NCBI GenBank assembly: GCA_021809305.1
Contig: JAKBAF010000088.1
Location: forward strand, 1 to 5,911
Direction of reading: 5' to 3'
Source of the DNA: a bacterium
Lineage (GTDB): Bacteria > Chlamydiota > Chlamydiia > Chlamydiales > JAFEGQ01
Length of the DNA: 5,911 nt
In this document: piece by piece, positions 1 through 5,911 of the stretch
Layout: every line of letters starts with the position of its first letter
Numbering within the stretch: position 1 is the stretch's first letter
Notes under the pieces: model-generated
Databases searched by the model: none
The model's input: only the letters and a program-made list of their open reading frames with translations
Told to the model about the DNA's origin: nothing
Program-made: the position numbers and the translations under genes

Positions 1-963
1 CACTATCGCATCAAAGAGGGCAAAGGAGAAGAGGAATAGAGCAACGCTTAGACCATAGACTGGGAAGATGTTGCGATCGCGGCGAAAATTGAGGGCGTAT
101 GGAGCTGGAGCCAGTATGACAAGAAGTGCAAGAAGGGGAAGGGCTAGCTTAGCGTAGAACCAGGTGAGAAGGGCTGACTCGCGATTGCTGCACAGATTTA
201 GGTGGGTGGGGCGGCGATGCCAAAGCTCACTTATGGGGAGGCTCTTTGGCGCAACGGTTGCGTGGAAGAGCACCTCCGTATCAAATTTAAGTCCATCGAG
301 GGGCAGCTCCTGGGATGATGAGATAAGAGTGAGCTCCCCACTCTCCTTGCGCACCAGTTTATCGACGTAGATACCTATTGGGGGAGAGCAGCTTGGGTCA
401 AGTCGACTTGCGCGAATCGTCTCAAACTCATCCTTTAGCCAGTAGACATCAAAGAAGCAGCCCGAGGCGCCATCGTAATTTTGATAGATGAGGCGGCTAT
501 CATCTGCAAGCGAGATGCAGTGAAGATGGGAGAGGCGCTGCCGTACTCCACGAAAGACCCGATCTTGAAAGGGCTGAATTCGCTTTGAAGCAAGAGGGTA
601 GACCCACTCGAAGTTGCTGCAAAGAAGAAGGGCGACAAGTGTTCCGAGAACAAGAAAGGGGTAGAGAAGGGAGCGCCTCTTAACACCAGCTGCAAGGAGT
701 GCTGTGATCTCACCGCGCGCAACAAGTTGGGTGAGAACTTTTACAACGGCCAGCATAAGGGAGAAGGGGAGGAGCATCTCCGCGCGATCGGAGAGCTGGA
801 AGGCGTAGTAGGAAGCGATCTCTTGCCATCCAAGCGAGGCACTTTGAAAAAGCCTGCTGTGCACAGAGAAATCGATCACCACAAAGAGGAGGTAGAAGCC
901 TGTTACAATAACAAGAAAGAACTTTAGTGATTCAAAGAAGAAGTAGCGCTGCCAAAGCTTCAT
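1..963 (-). CDS. LptG-like LPS export permease (LptF/LptG family), C-terminus cut by window edge
   Basis: The minus strand is open from an ATG at 963-961 to base 1 (321 codons, no stop), so the C-terminus lies outside. The protein begins MKLWQRYFFFESLKFFLVIV. Membrane segments appear at about residues 9-34, 58-81 and 97-119. A mostly polar stretch (about 122-260) follows, as expected for the periplasmic beta-jellyroll domain, then segments at about 263-291 and 302-321; the sixth is missing. The conserved cytoplasmic loop after segment 2 is visible as ARGEITALLAAGVKR (about 82-96), the family's E-x-x-A-L-x-A-A-G pattern that faces the LptB ATPase. EWVYP near 119-123 resembles the EWVAP stretch of E. 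coli LptG as I recall it, which is why I call it LptG-like. Family role: with LptF and LptB it extracts LPS from the inner membrane and passes it to LptC/LptA. Its start overlaps the upstream permease stop (ATGA), and an AGGGGG ribosome-site-like stretch lies about 8 bases upstream. The family call is firm; LptF versus LptG is tentative. Confidence 0.88.
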   Translation of the reverse strand, partial: MKLWQRYFFFESLKFFLVIVTGFYLLFVVIDFSVHSRLFQSASLGWQEIASYYAFQLSDRAEMLLPFSLMLAVVKVLTQLVARGEITALLAAGVKRRSLLYPFLVLGTLVALLLCSNFEWVYPLASKRIQPFQDRVFRGVRQRLSHLHCISLADDSRLIYQNYDGASGCFFDVYWLKDEFETIRASRLDPSCSPPIGIYVDKLVRKESGELTLISSSQELPLDGLKFDTEVLFHATVAPKSLPISELWHRRPTHLNLCSNRESALLTWFYAKLALPLLALLVILAPAPYALNFRRDRNIFPVYGLSVALFLFSFALFDAIV

Positions 964-2108
964 CCCTCACACCCCCTAGATGAGCGCCAGATAGCTCTTG
1001 TGGCGCAGCCGACAAGCACTATGTGGGGTGCAAGATAGAGGGTGGCCGACAGGACCAGGTGGTCATCTAGCCCATAAGCTAGCAGGTAGGCGACGATGAA
1101 AAGGGCGGTGAGAGCGATACACTCGACCACTTTTTTTCGGGTGGGTGTCCTCCCAATGGTAACGCCAAAGGCACAGCCAAGGTAGGTGAATGTGAGGGCA
1201 GCTAGTGCAAGAGAGACCCTGCGCCAGATCTCGGAGTAGCCCTTCGCGTGGCGTGAGGCGAGCTTCATTTGCTCCTTTGGATCGAGACCTGAGCGACCTG
1301 CTGCTAGTAGCGCCTCCCTCTCTTTGGCCATGCGGAGCATCAGGAGACGGAGCCGCAGATAGTGGTTCTTGGGCTGCCAGGAAAACCCCTGAAGTAGGTG
1401 GGTGAGGCTCGCTGTCTGTGTCGACATCTGCGTCTGATTTTCAATCATGAGAGGATCGAAACCCTCTCCCTCTCCTGCCTGAAACCCCATGGCTAAGCTA
1501 ATCCCCTTGCCATAGAGTGTATCGCCTGCGAGGTGGAGGGATTTTGCATGGACAAGATTCAGGCGCATTCGATCGGGATTGTAGAAAAAGAGGGTCAGGT
1601 TGTCGACCGACTCACCGGCCTTGACGGTGCGCATATCGACATAGATATCAGTATGGGGGAAGAGGTGGGTCTTTTGAAGGAGAAGGAGCGGATTGACATT
1701 GGCATGGACCGTCTTCATCTTTCTGCCGAGCATGTAGGCGTGTGTGGCAAGCTCAGATGTGGCGTAGAAGTTGAGAAGGCAAAGGGCGGCACCAGCAAGT
1801 AGTATCGGCGCAGCCAGCTGGCTTAAGGAGAGTCCTGCAGCCCGCATCGCTGAGAGCTCTTGCGTACACGAGAGGCGCTGAAATAAGATGATCGCCGAAA
1901 TGAGGCAGGCAATTGGAAGGGCAATCGGGAGAATATAGGGAATGAGTGTGAGGGCGAAGAGGGCGATTTGGCTGCCACTTGCACCGAGCGCCGCGAACTC
2001 AGCGATTTGTGAGAATCGAGTGGCAAATAGGAGGGAAATAAATGTGAAGGTAGTAAATAGAAGTACCTTAAGATAGTGGGCTAAGAGATAGCGCCAGAGT
2101 ATGGGCAT
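960..2108 (-). CDS. LptF-like LPS export permease (LptF/LptG, YjgP/YjgQ family)
   Basis: A 382-residue integral membrane protein, close to the usual family length (about 360-390). Membrane segments are at about 10-30, 50-76, 97-117, 296-318, 325-347 and 353-373. This 3+3 arrangement encloses a periplasmic beta-rich region (about 120-250), the family layout. The cytoplasmic coupling loop reads FQRLSCTQELSAMRAAGLS (about 76-94), matching the family consensus R-L-x-x-x-x-E-x-x-A-M-R-A-A-G-L-S. Being first of the pair and having an LptF-type loop, it is the likelier LptF. It would pair with the downstream LptG-like protein and with an LptB ATPase (not in the window) to extract LPS/LOS. The stop TGA (962-960) overlaps the next gene's ATG, suggesting translational coupling and a fixed subunit ratio. 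Its own start has only a weak AAGG about 12 bases upstream; the N-terminus MPILWRYLLAHYLK is typical, so I keep this start. Confidence 0.93.
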   Translation of the reverse strand: MPILWRYLLAHYLKVLLFTTFTFISLLFATRFSQIAEFAALGASGSQIALFALTLIPYILPIALPIACLISAIILFQRLSCTQELSAMRAAGLSLSQLAAPILLAGAALCLLNFYATSELATHAYMLGRKMKTVHANVNPLLLLQKTHLFPHTDIYVDMRTVKAGESVDNLTLFFYNPDRMRLNLVHAKSLHLAGDTLYGKGISLAMGFQAGEGEGFDPLMIENQTQMSTQTASLTHLLQGFSWQPKNHYLRLRLLMLRMAKEREALLAAGRSGLDPKEQMKLASRHAKGYSEIWRRVSLALAALTFTYLGCAFGVTIGRTPTRKKVVECIALTALFIVAYLLAYGLDDHLVLSATLYLAPHIVLVGCATRAIWRSSRGCEG

Positions 2109-2183
2109 AGTGAGCGGCGGCCTTAAATATAATTATCTCATGCGGAGAGTCGGGAGTGGAGGGGGGAGATCATTTTTAACACG
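2109..2183. promoter_or_regulatory. Divergent spacer with AT-rich core, candidate back-to-back promoters
   Basis: This 75-bp gap separates the divergent lpt pair and tilS. It holds an AT-only core, TTAAATATAATTAT (2123-2136), in otherwise GC-rich DNA. On the plus strand it contains a perfect TATAAT (2128-2133). On the minus strand it contains TATATT (plus 2126-2131), five of six matches to the -10 consensus. No good -35 hexamer is seen at 16-18 bp for either direction. If these are used, transcripts would start near 2140 (plus) and near 2119 (minus), giving a very short leader for the lpt pair. The promoter assignment is inference from composition and position only. Confidence 0.4.
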
Positions 2184-2250
2184 ATGCGGAGAAATCGGCA
2201 AGGAGGGGCCATTAGAGAGGCGGTCGAGGGAGAGGTTCGTCGCCATTTGA
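2140..2250 (+). other. 36-codon reading frame overlapping the tilS start (possible uORF)
   Basis: An ATG at 2140 opens 36 codons beginning MRRVGSGGGRSFLTRCGEIG and ends at TGA 2248-2250. It lies in a different frame from tilS. The stop overlaps an ATG at 2250-2252 (TGATG) that is in frame with tilS (its Met23), the geometry of translational coupling. The first nine bases, ATGCGGAGA, are repeated exactly at the annotated tilS ATG (2184-2192). No ribosome site precedes 2140, but a transcript from the TATAAT at 2128 would begin close to this ATG. The peptide is arginine- and glycine-rich and resembles nothing I know, so it could easily be chance. Confidence 0.2.
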
Positions 2251-3566
2251 TGGCTCATTACGAACGCGGCCGCCCACTGCTCCTCGGCTTTTCTGGTGGG
2301 CCAGACTCACAAGCTCTACTCTACGCCCTTCTCTCGCTCCGCACCTCCTTTGATATTCCGCTTCACGTAGCACATCTTGACCATGGCTGGCGCGAGGAGT
2401 CGGCTACAGAGGCGCAGCAACTAGAAGAGCTCTTAAGCTCTCTGCCGCTAGTGGCACATTTTAGGCGGCTTGAGAGGGCGGCTATGTTGGGAGAGAATCA
2501 AGAGGAGCAGGGGCGGCTCGCTCGGCTCGCCCTCTTTCGAGAGCTTAGCGAGAGATTGGGGGCGCAAGCTACCCTCATCGCCCACCATTGCGATGATCGA
2601 GCCGAGACGACGCTCAAACGCTGTCTTGAGGGGGCACCGCTGACAAAACTTGCGGGCTTGCGCCCCGTCACAGAGCTTGAGGGAGCTACCCTTTGGCGCC
2701 CCCTCCTACCCTTGCGCAAAGAGGAGCTGCTGGCTTACTGCAGCGAGCTTGGCCTTAAGCCGATCGATGATAAGACCAATTTGGACCCTGCTCTCTATCG
2801 AGGCGCTCAGCGCACCCTCCTCTTTCCGCTGATCGAGAGGGCTCTTTCGCGAAGCATTGCGCGCTCTTTAAGCCACCTCTCTCAATCGAGCGGAGAGCTA
2901 GAAGAGTACTTAAATGAGGAGAGCGCTCCCTACCTCTCGCAGGTTAAGAGGGGCTCTCAGGGCTCTTGGCTTAACCTCGAAGAGCGGCTACCACACCCCT
3001 TCCTCTTAAGTCACATAGTAAGGGAATTTGTGAGAACTGAAGGGGTGGCCATTTCAAGGGAGGCGACACTCATTGCTTGCAGACACCTTGTGGATGGAAA
3101 AGAGGGAATGATCTCGCTTCATCATCGAGCCCTCCATATCGATCGGCGCCGCTTACTTATGCCGCGCTTCTCTCTAAAGGCGCCTCCTCCCTTTTCTCTG
3201 CAGCATGGCGAGCATCGCTTCGAGGGGTGGATCTTCACAGTGTCGCGTGGGGAGCCCTGCAAGCCTCGGCTTGGATGGGAGTGGCTCTTTGATGGAGGGC
3301 TCTCATTTAACTTACCCCCTGGGGATTACACCTTAGTTCCACCTCAAATGGGCCTCTTCTTCGATGGAAGAGAGGTTGGAGAGCACTACGCTAAGCACAA
3401 GGTTCCCTGCTTTTTGCGCCGAACATCTCCTCTCCTCATTCACAATGAGGAGGTTGTGATGGAGCTCCTCTCGGGAGCCGCCTGGCAGTCGGGACGAGAG
3501 AGTGATTCCAAAAATATCGGCAAGGAAGATATGATCAGTGTGAGAGCTGAGGCAGTTGGGCTATAG
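2184..3566 (+). CDS. tilS: tRNA(Ile)-lysidine synthase TilS (MesJ)
   Basis: A cytoplasmic N-type ATP pyrophosphatase of 460 residues that, in this family, attaches lysine to cytidine 34 of tRNA-Ile(CAU), consuming ATP to AMP and PPi, so that the tRNA reads AUA. Visible motifs: the PP-loop SGGPDS (37-42) within LLLGFSGGPDS; HVAHLDHGWR (61-70), equivalent to the usual VDHGLR; HHCDDRAET (134-142), usual form HHxDDQAET; WRPLL (171-175); and DDKTNLDPALYRGAQR (195-210), the TN-x-D...R segment with Gly where Asn is common. The C-terminal TilS domain is present, with KHKVPCFLRRTSPLL (about 404-418). Length fits full three-domain TilS (about 430-460). The first ATG is used, but the start is uncertain: a GGAGGGGGG run ends 17 bases before it, a perfect AAGGAGGGG lies inside the frame at 2200-2208, and Met23 (2250) is also possible. 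It sits divergent from the lpt pair and 269 bp before ftsH, as in Chlamydiae. Confidence 0.95.
   Translation: MRRNRQGGAIREAVEGEVRRHLMAHYERGRPLLLGFSGGPDSQALLYALLSLRTSFDIPLHVAHLDHGWREESATEAQQLEELLSSLPLVAHFRRLERAAMLGENQEEQGRLARLALFRELSERLGAQATLIAHHCDDRAETTLKRCLEGAPLTKLAGLRPVTELEGATLWRPLLPLRKEELLAYCSELGLKPIDDKTNLDPALYRGAQRTLLFPLIERALSRSIARSLSHLSQSSGELEEYLNEESAPYLSQVKRGSQGSWLNLEERLPHPFLLSHIVREFVRTEGVAISREATLIACRHLVDGKEGMISLHHRALHIDRRRLLMPRFSLKAPPPFSLQHGEHRFEGWIFTVSRGEPCKPRLGWEWLFDGGLSFNLPPGDYTLVPPQMGLFFDGREVGEHYAKHKVPCFLRRTSPLLIHNEEVVMELLSGAAWQSGRESDSKNIGKEDMISVRAEAVGL
2200..2208 (+). promoter_or_regulatory. Strong Shine-Dalgarno-like AAGGAGGGG inside the 5' end of tilS
   Basis: AAGGAGGGG is the best ribosome-binding match near the tilS start, yet it lies 16 bases downstream of the assigned ATG (2184). 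The in-frame codon four to five bases beyond it is ATT (2211-2213, Ile10), a rare initiator; the next in-frame ATG is 2250. It may therefore be a coincidence of the Gln-Gly-Gly codons, or a sign that translation starts further in than the longest frame. Confidence 0.3.
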
Positions 3567-3638
3567 TTTTCTTTTCGCATTTAAGTGATTCAATTCCAGT
3601 TGCATACTATGTGAATCAGGCGAAGTAGCGCAATAAAA

Positions 3639-3680
3639 TGAGGGTCTCTTTAGAACTCATCTTAGGAGCAGAGAGACTCA
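3639..3680 (+). other. Imperfect stem-loop in the tilS-ftsH spacer
   Basis: TGAGGGTCTCT (3639-3649) can pair with AGAGACTCA (3672-3680): six pairs (GTCTCT/AGAGAC), a two-base GG bulge, then three more (TGA/TCA), around a 22-base loop. The left arm could instead pair locally, ATGAG (3638-3642) with CTCAT (3656-3660), so two mutually exclusive foldings exist. No run of T follows, so it does not look like an intrinsic terminator. The fold is weak and may be chance. Confidence 0.2.
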
Positions 3681-3682
3681 AA

Positions 3683-3711
3683 TTGTCACGCTATTTCAGT
3701 TTGTTTGTATT
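3683..3711 (+). promoter_or_regulatory. Candidate housekeeping promoter for ftsH
   Basis: TTGTCA (3683-3688, five of six matches to TTGACA) is followed after 17 bp by TGTATT (3706-3711, four of six matches to TATAAT) in an AT-rich stretch. A start near 3718 would give a leader of roughly 118 bases before the ftsH ATG that includes the TTGGTT repeats. An alternative -10, TAATAT (3820-3825), lies only 10 bases before the ATG but has no properly spaced -35. Confidence 0.3.
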
Positions 3712-3751
3712 TAAATAGGCAAGTGATTAAACAGAAGAATACATCCCACTA

Positions 3752-3783
3752 TTGGTTGTCTCTTGGTTGTCCGCGTGGTTACC
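3752..3783 (+). repeat. Tandem TTGGTTGTC direct repeats upstream of ftsH
   Basis: TTGGTTGTC occurs exactly at 3752-3760 and 3763-3771, an 11-bp period close to one helical turn. A degenerate third copy, GTGGTTACC (six of nine matches), follows at 3775-3783. Looser copies of the core occur at 3793-3798 (TTGGTC) and 3825-3830 (TTGGTT); the latter ends five bases before the ftsH ATG. The first copy and the one at 3793 share the longer string CTATTGGT. Helically phased direct repeats before a gene suggest a protein-binding array, but no factor can be named. Confidence 0.4.
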
Positions 3784-3835
3784 TACTGGCTATTGGTCTT
3801 AGGCGCAGTAAAAACATTGTAATATTGGTTAATTA

Positions 3836-5911
3836 ATGGCTAACGATAACAAATCCCGTCCAGAGGGCAAATCCGGTTTTCCGGGCAGCTTCTTTATCTT
3901 TCTTCTCGTAGCTGTTCTAATTGCGCTTACTGTCCAGAGCTTCATGAGCACAAAGTATGCGAAGGTCTCCTTCAGCAATCAGGTACAGCACCTAAGTAAC
4001 CTCCAACTCCTTGTTCCCCAAGACAACCGAATGGTTGCTCTGAACGATAACCTCGTCACCTTTTCAGGACGCTTTCGCGATCGGACAACCGATGAGGGCA
4101 AGAAGCGATTCAAATACCTTCAGCTCTTAGATAAGAGCTACTCTCTTCAAGAAGAGCGGCAGGAGCTTTTAGCAGAGCTCAAAACGGCTCGCACATCGGT
4201 TGAGAGCGCAGCTGACTGGTTCCTCCACCTTTCAGGGATTGCCATACCTTCTGGGGGCTACAGGGTCTTTGATACGACATCGGGATCAATTGAGGCGGGT
4301 AAGCCGCTTGTTATTAAGAGCCTCTCTAGCAAAGACGTTACGAGCCTTAGCGACATCCAGAACAGGCTTCCATCAATTAAGGGCTCCCCCTCTGAGGCAA
4401 GTGTCAAGGAGTTCGGCTCAGATTTAGCTCTTTTGATCCAACACTTCCGCTCTCCCACATTAGGGATTGGCCAGGAGGATCTCAAGTCGCAGCTTCGTCA
4501 GATTGAGGAGAGCGTTGCCGCAGCCTCCCTTCCAAATAAGCCCATTCAAGCCACACTTGCTGCCTATGACAAGGCGGTCACCGATCTGCAGCGCATCGTC
4601 AAGACCTTAAACGAACCCTCTCAGGGCATACGCCTCTCCCAGTTGCGCTCAGTGCGCACCTTCCGCGAGACGCTCGCCTCCTATGAGGCTCACGTGGTTG
4701 AGCTTGATGCGGTGGGAGGCCAGCTTGACAAGGCGCGCGAGCCCATCGCATCTGTGATCTGGTTCTTTAACAACAAAGAGATTTCAACGCGGGCACTAGA
4801 GCGTGAAGATCCCGAGATCTTCTCTCAGTGGTTCCAGCAAGCGGCCGAGGAGTGGGAGGCCTTTCCTGCAAACAAAGGGCTTCCCTTTAAAGCAATTGAT
4901 CAGCCTCGCAACCTTGTCCTTGATCGGACCTTTAAGAGCGAGCCGCCAGCTCCGAACTATCTGAGCTACCTGATGCCGATTCTGATGGTGGGCTTTGTGG
5001 TCCTTCTCCTCTACTTCGTCTTTGCTCGTCAGATGAAGGGGATGGGATCGGGAGCGATGAATTTTGGTAAGTCGCCGGCCAAGGTCTTTGCTAAAGGGCT
5101 AACGAATGTTACCTTCAAAGATGTGGCGGGGGCAGATGAGGCGAAAGAGGAGCTGCAGGAGATCATCGACTTCCTGAAGAACCCCGCGAAGTTCACCACC
5201 CTTGGAGGTCGGATTCCGCGCGGTGTTCTGCTAGTGGGTCCTCCTGGAACTGGTAAGACGCTCATTGCAAAGGCTGTTGCAGGTGAGGCAAGTCGGCCCT
5301 TCTTCTCGATCTCTGGATCGGACTTTGTTGAGATGTTTGTAGGGGTTGGCGCAAGCCGAATTCGCGATCTCTTCGATCAGGCCAAGAAGAACGCCCCCTG
5401 TATTGTCTTTATCGATGAGATCGATGCCGTAGGTCGCCATCGCGGTGCAGGGATTGGTGGGGGTCATGATGAGCGTGAGCAGACCCTTAACCAGCTTCTT
5501 GTTGAGATGGATGGTTTTGACACCAATGAGGGGGTTATCCTCATGGCAGCAACCAACCGGCCGGATGTTCTTGATAAAGCGCTACTTCGACCCGGAAGAT
5601 TCGATAGACGGGTTGTGATTGACCTACCTGATGTGAAGGGACGCTTTGAGATTCTAAAAGTCCATGCGCGCAAGATCAAGGTAGGGGCTGATGTCGACCT
5701 GATGGCCATCGCGAGAAGCACTCCAGGGGCATCAGGTGCCGATCTTGGCAACCTCCTAAATGAAGCGGCCCTCCTTGCCGCTCGCAAGGGTCGGACAGCA
5801 GTGACCGCGCTTGAGACAATTGAGGCGCGCGATAAGGTGCGCTACGGGAAGGAGCGCAGGAGCCTTGAGCTTGATGAGGCGGAAAAGCTAACGACGGCCT
5901 ACCATGAGTCG
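3836..5911 (+). CDS. ftsH: ATP-dependent zinc metalloprotease FtsH with extended intermembrane domain, C-terminus cut by window edge
   Basis: A membrane AAA+ protease that, in this family, forms hexamers and pulls damaged or short-lived membrane and cytosolic proteins into a zinc protease chamber. 692 codons are visible. TM1 is about 18-36 and TM2 about 378-398. AAA+ motifs: Walker A GPPGTGKT (468-475), pore loop MFVGVG (500-505), Walker B FIDEID (525-530), and the second region of homology with arginine fingers in RPGRFDR (585-591). The window ends at YHES (689-692), the first His and catalytic Glu of HExxH. The Walker A to HExxH spacing (222 residues) equals that of E. coli FtsH as I recall it, so the core is normal. 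The intermembrane part is about 340 residues against about 75 in E. coli: residues 39-100 resemble the usual FtsH extracellular domain, and about 117-377 is additional and largely helical-looking. The start is well fixed: an in-frame TAA lies at 3830-3832 and TM1 follows soon after. No Shine-Dalgarno is visible. Confidence 0.97.
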   Translation, partial: MANDNKSRPEGKSGFPGSFFIFLLVAVLIALTVQSFMSTKYAKVSFSNQVQHLSNLQLLVPQDNRMVALNDNLVTFSGRFRDRTTDEGKKRFKYLQLLDKSYSLQEERQELLAELKTARTSVESAADWFLHLSGIAIPSGGYRVFDTTSGSIEAGKPLVIKSLSSKDVTSLSDIQNRLPSIKGSPSEASVKEFGSDLALLIQHFRSPTLGIGQEDLKSQLRQIEESVAAASLPNKPIQATLAAYDKAVTDLQRIVKTLNEPSQGIRLSQLRSVRTFRETLASYEAHVVELDAVGGQLDKAREPIASVIWFFNNKEISTRALEREDPEIFSQWFQQAAEEWEAFPANKGLPFKAIDQPRNLVLDRTFKSEPPAPNYLSYLMPILMVGFVVLLLYFVFARQMKGMGSGAMNFGKSPAKVFAKGLTNVTFKDVAGADEAKEELQEIIDFLKNPAKFTTLGGRIPRGVLLVGPPGTGKTLIAKAVAGEASRPFFSISGSDFVEMFVGVGASRIRDLFDQAKKNAPCIVFIDEIDAVGRHRGAGIGGGHDEREQTLNQLLVEMDGFDTNEGVILMAATNRPDVLDKALLRPGRFDRRVVIDLPDVKGRFEILKVHARKIKVGADVDLMAIARSTPGASGADLGNLLNEAALLAARKGRTAVTALETIEARDKVRYGKERRSLELDEAEKLTTAYHES

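Larger units (their letters stand above)
3567..3835 (+). promoter_or_regulatory. tilS-ftsH intergenic region, likely ftsH leader and control region
   Basis: 269 bp without a convincing gene, visibly richer in A+T than the coding DNA. It starts with a T-rich run just after the tilS stop (GTTTTCTTTTC, 3567-3577) but no clear hairpin precedes that run, so I do not call a terminator. It contains two TGANTCA heptamers (3586-3592 and 3612-3618) that together form a 7-bp inverted repeat, an imperfect stem-loop (3639-3680), a candidate promoter (3683-3711), tandem TTGGTTGTC repeats (3752-3771) and an AT-rich stretch running into the ftsH ATG. The longest ATG frame I noticed is only 26 codons (3638-3718) and lacks a ribosome site. 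The size and the repeats suggest that ftsH has its own regulated promoter; this is inference. Confidence 0.5.

Noticed and set aside
435..725. 96-codon minus-strand frame
   Set aside because: It overlaps the LptG-like gene on the same strand in a different frame. The real frame is open from 963 to 1 with clear membrane segments and family motifs, while this one shows low-complexity Ser/Phe-rich sequence.
1533..1802. 89-codon plus-strand frame
   Set aside because: Antisense to the periplasmic domain of the LptF-like gene; no ribosome site or recognisable domain, and the sense frame is clearly coding.
3567..3580. T-rich run after tilS as an intrinsic terminator
   Set aside because: No stable GC-rich hairpin directly precedes the T run, so the required structure is missing.
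3638..3718. 26-codon ATG frame in the tilS-ftsH spacer
   Set aside because: No ribosome site, overlaps a possible stem-loop and the candidate promoter, and its length is expected by chance.
3583..3728. AAGTGATT at 3583-3590 and 3721-3728 as a repeat
   Set aside because: An eight-base repeat is expected by chance about half the time in an AT-rich region of this size, and the copies have no regular spacing.
3820..3836. TAATAT as a -10 giving a nearly leaderless ftsH mRNA
   Set aside because: The best upstream -35-like hexamer (TTGGTC, 3793-3798) would need a 21-bp spacer, so it is no better than any AT-rich hexamer.
5231..5467. 78-codon minus-strand frame within ftsH
   Set aside because: Lies opposite the Walker A and Walker B coding sequence and has no independent support.
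5464..5787. 107-codon minus-strand frame within ftsH
   Set aside because: Shadow of the highly conserved AAA+ region; the Arg/Ser-rich translation is typical of antisense frames in GC-rich coding DNA.

Overview
The window reads as conserved chromosomal housekeeping DNA from a Gram-negative bacterium, most likely a member of the Chlamydiae. The gene order is a pair of LptF/LptG-type permeases, then divergently tilS, then ftsH. This matches, from memory, the CT838-CT839-CT840(mesJ/tilS)-CT841(ftsH) neighbourhood of Chlamydia trachomatis. FtsH also carries a very large domain between its two membrane segments, as chlamydial FtsH (about 900 residues) does. By eye the G+C content of coding regions is above half, clearly higher than in the well-known cultured chlamydiae (about 40%), so this may be a less-studied, possibly environmental lineage. 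The lineage call is inference from synteny and domain layout; no search was run.

Layout. Positions 1-963 (minus) hold the N-terminal 321 codons of an LptG-like permease that runs off the left edge. It overlaps by four bases (ATGA) the stop of an upstream LptF-like permease at 960-2108 (minus). A 75-bp divergent spacer (2109-2183) with an AT-rich core separates this pair from tilS (2184-3566, plus). A 269-bp AT-richer spacer (3567-3835) follows, with short direct repeats, a weak stem-loop and a candidate promoter but no convincing gene. The ftsH gene (3836 to beyond 5911, plus) fills the rest; 692 codons are visible and the window ends inside its HExxH zinc-protease motif.

How the genes work together. 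The two permeases would form the membrane core of the LptB2FG ABC transporter that extracts LPS/LOS from the inner membrane. TilS makes lysidine at the anticodon of tRNA-Ile(CAU), so AUA codons are read as isoleucine. FtsH is the membrane AAA+ metalloprotease for quality control. tilS and ftsH are neighbours in many bacteria; here they lie in tandem with no hpt gene between them.

I found no mobile element, CRISPR array, tRNA, rRNA or clearly new system. The observations most worth following are the roughly 340-residue FtsH intermembrane domain, the tandem TTGGTTGTC repeats upstream of ftsH, and the unclear translation start of tilS, where a 36-codon reading frame ends in a TGATG overlap with an in-frame tilS ATG.
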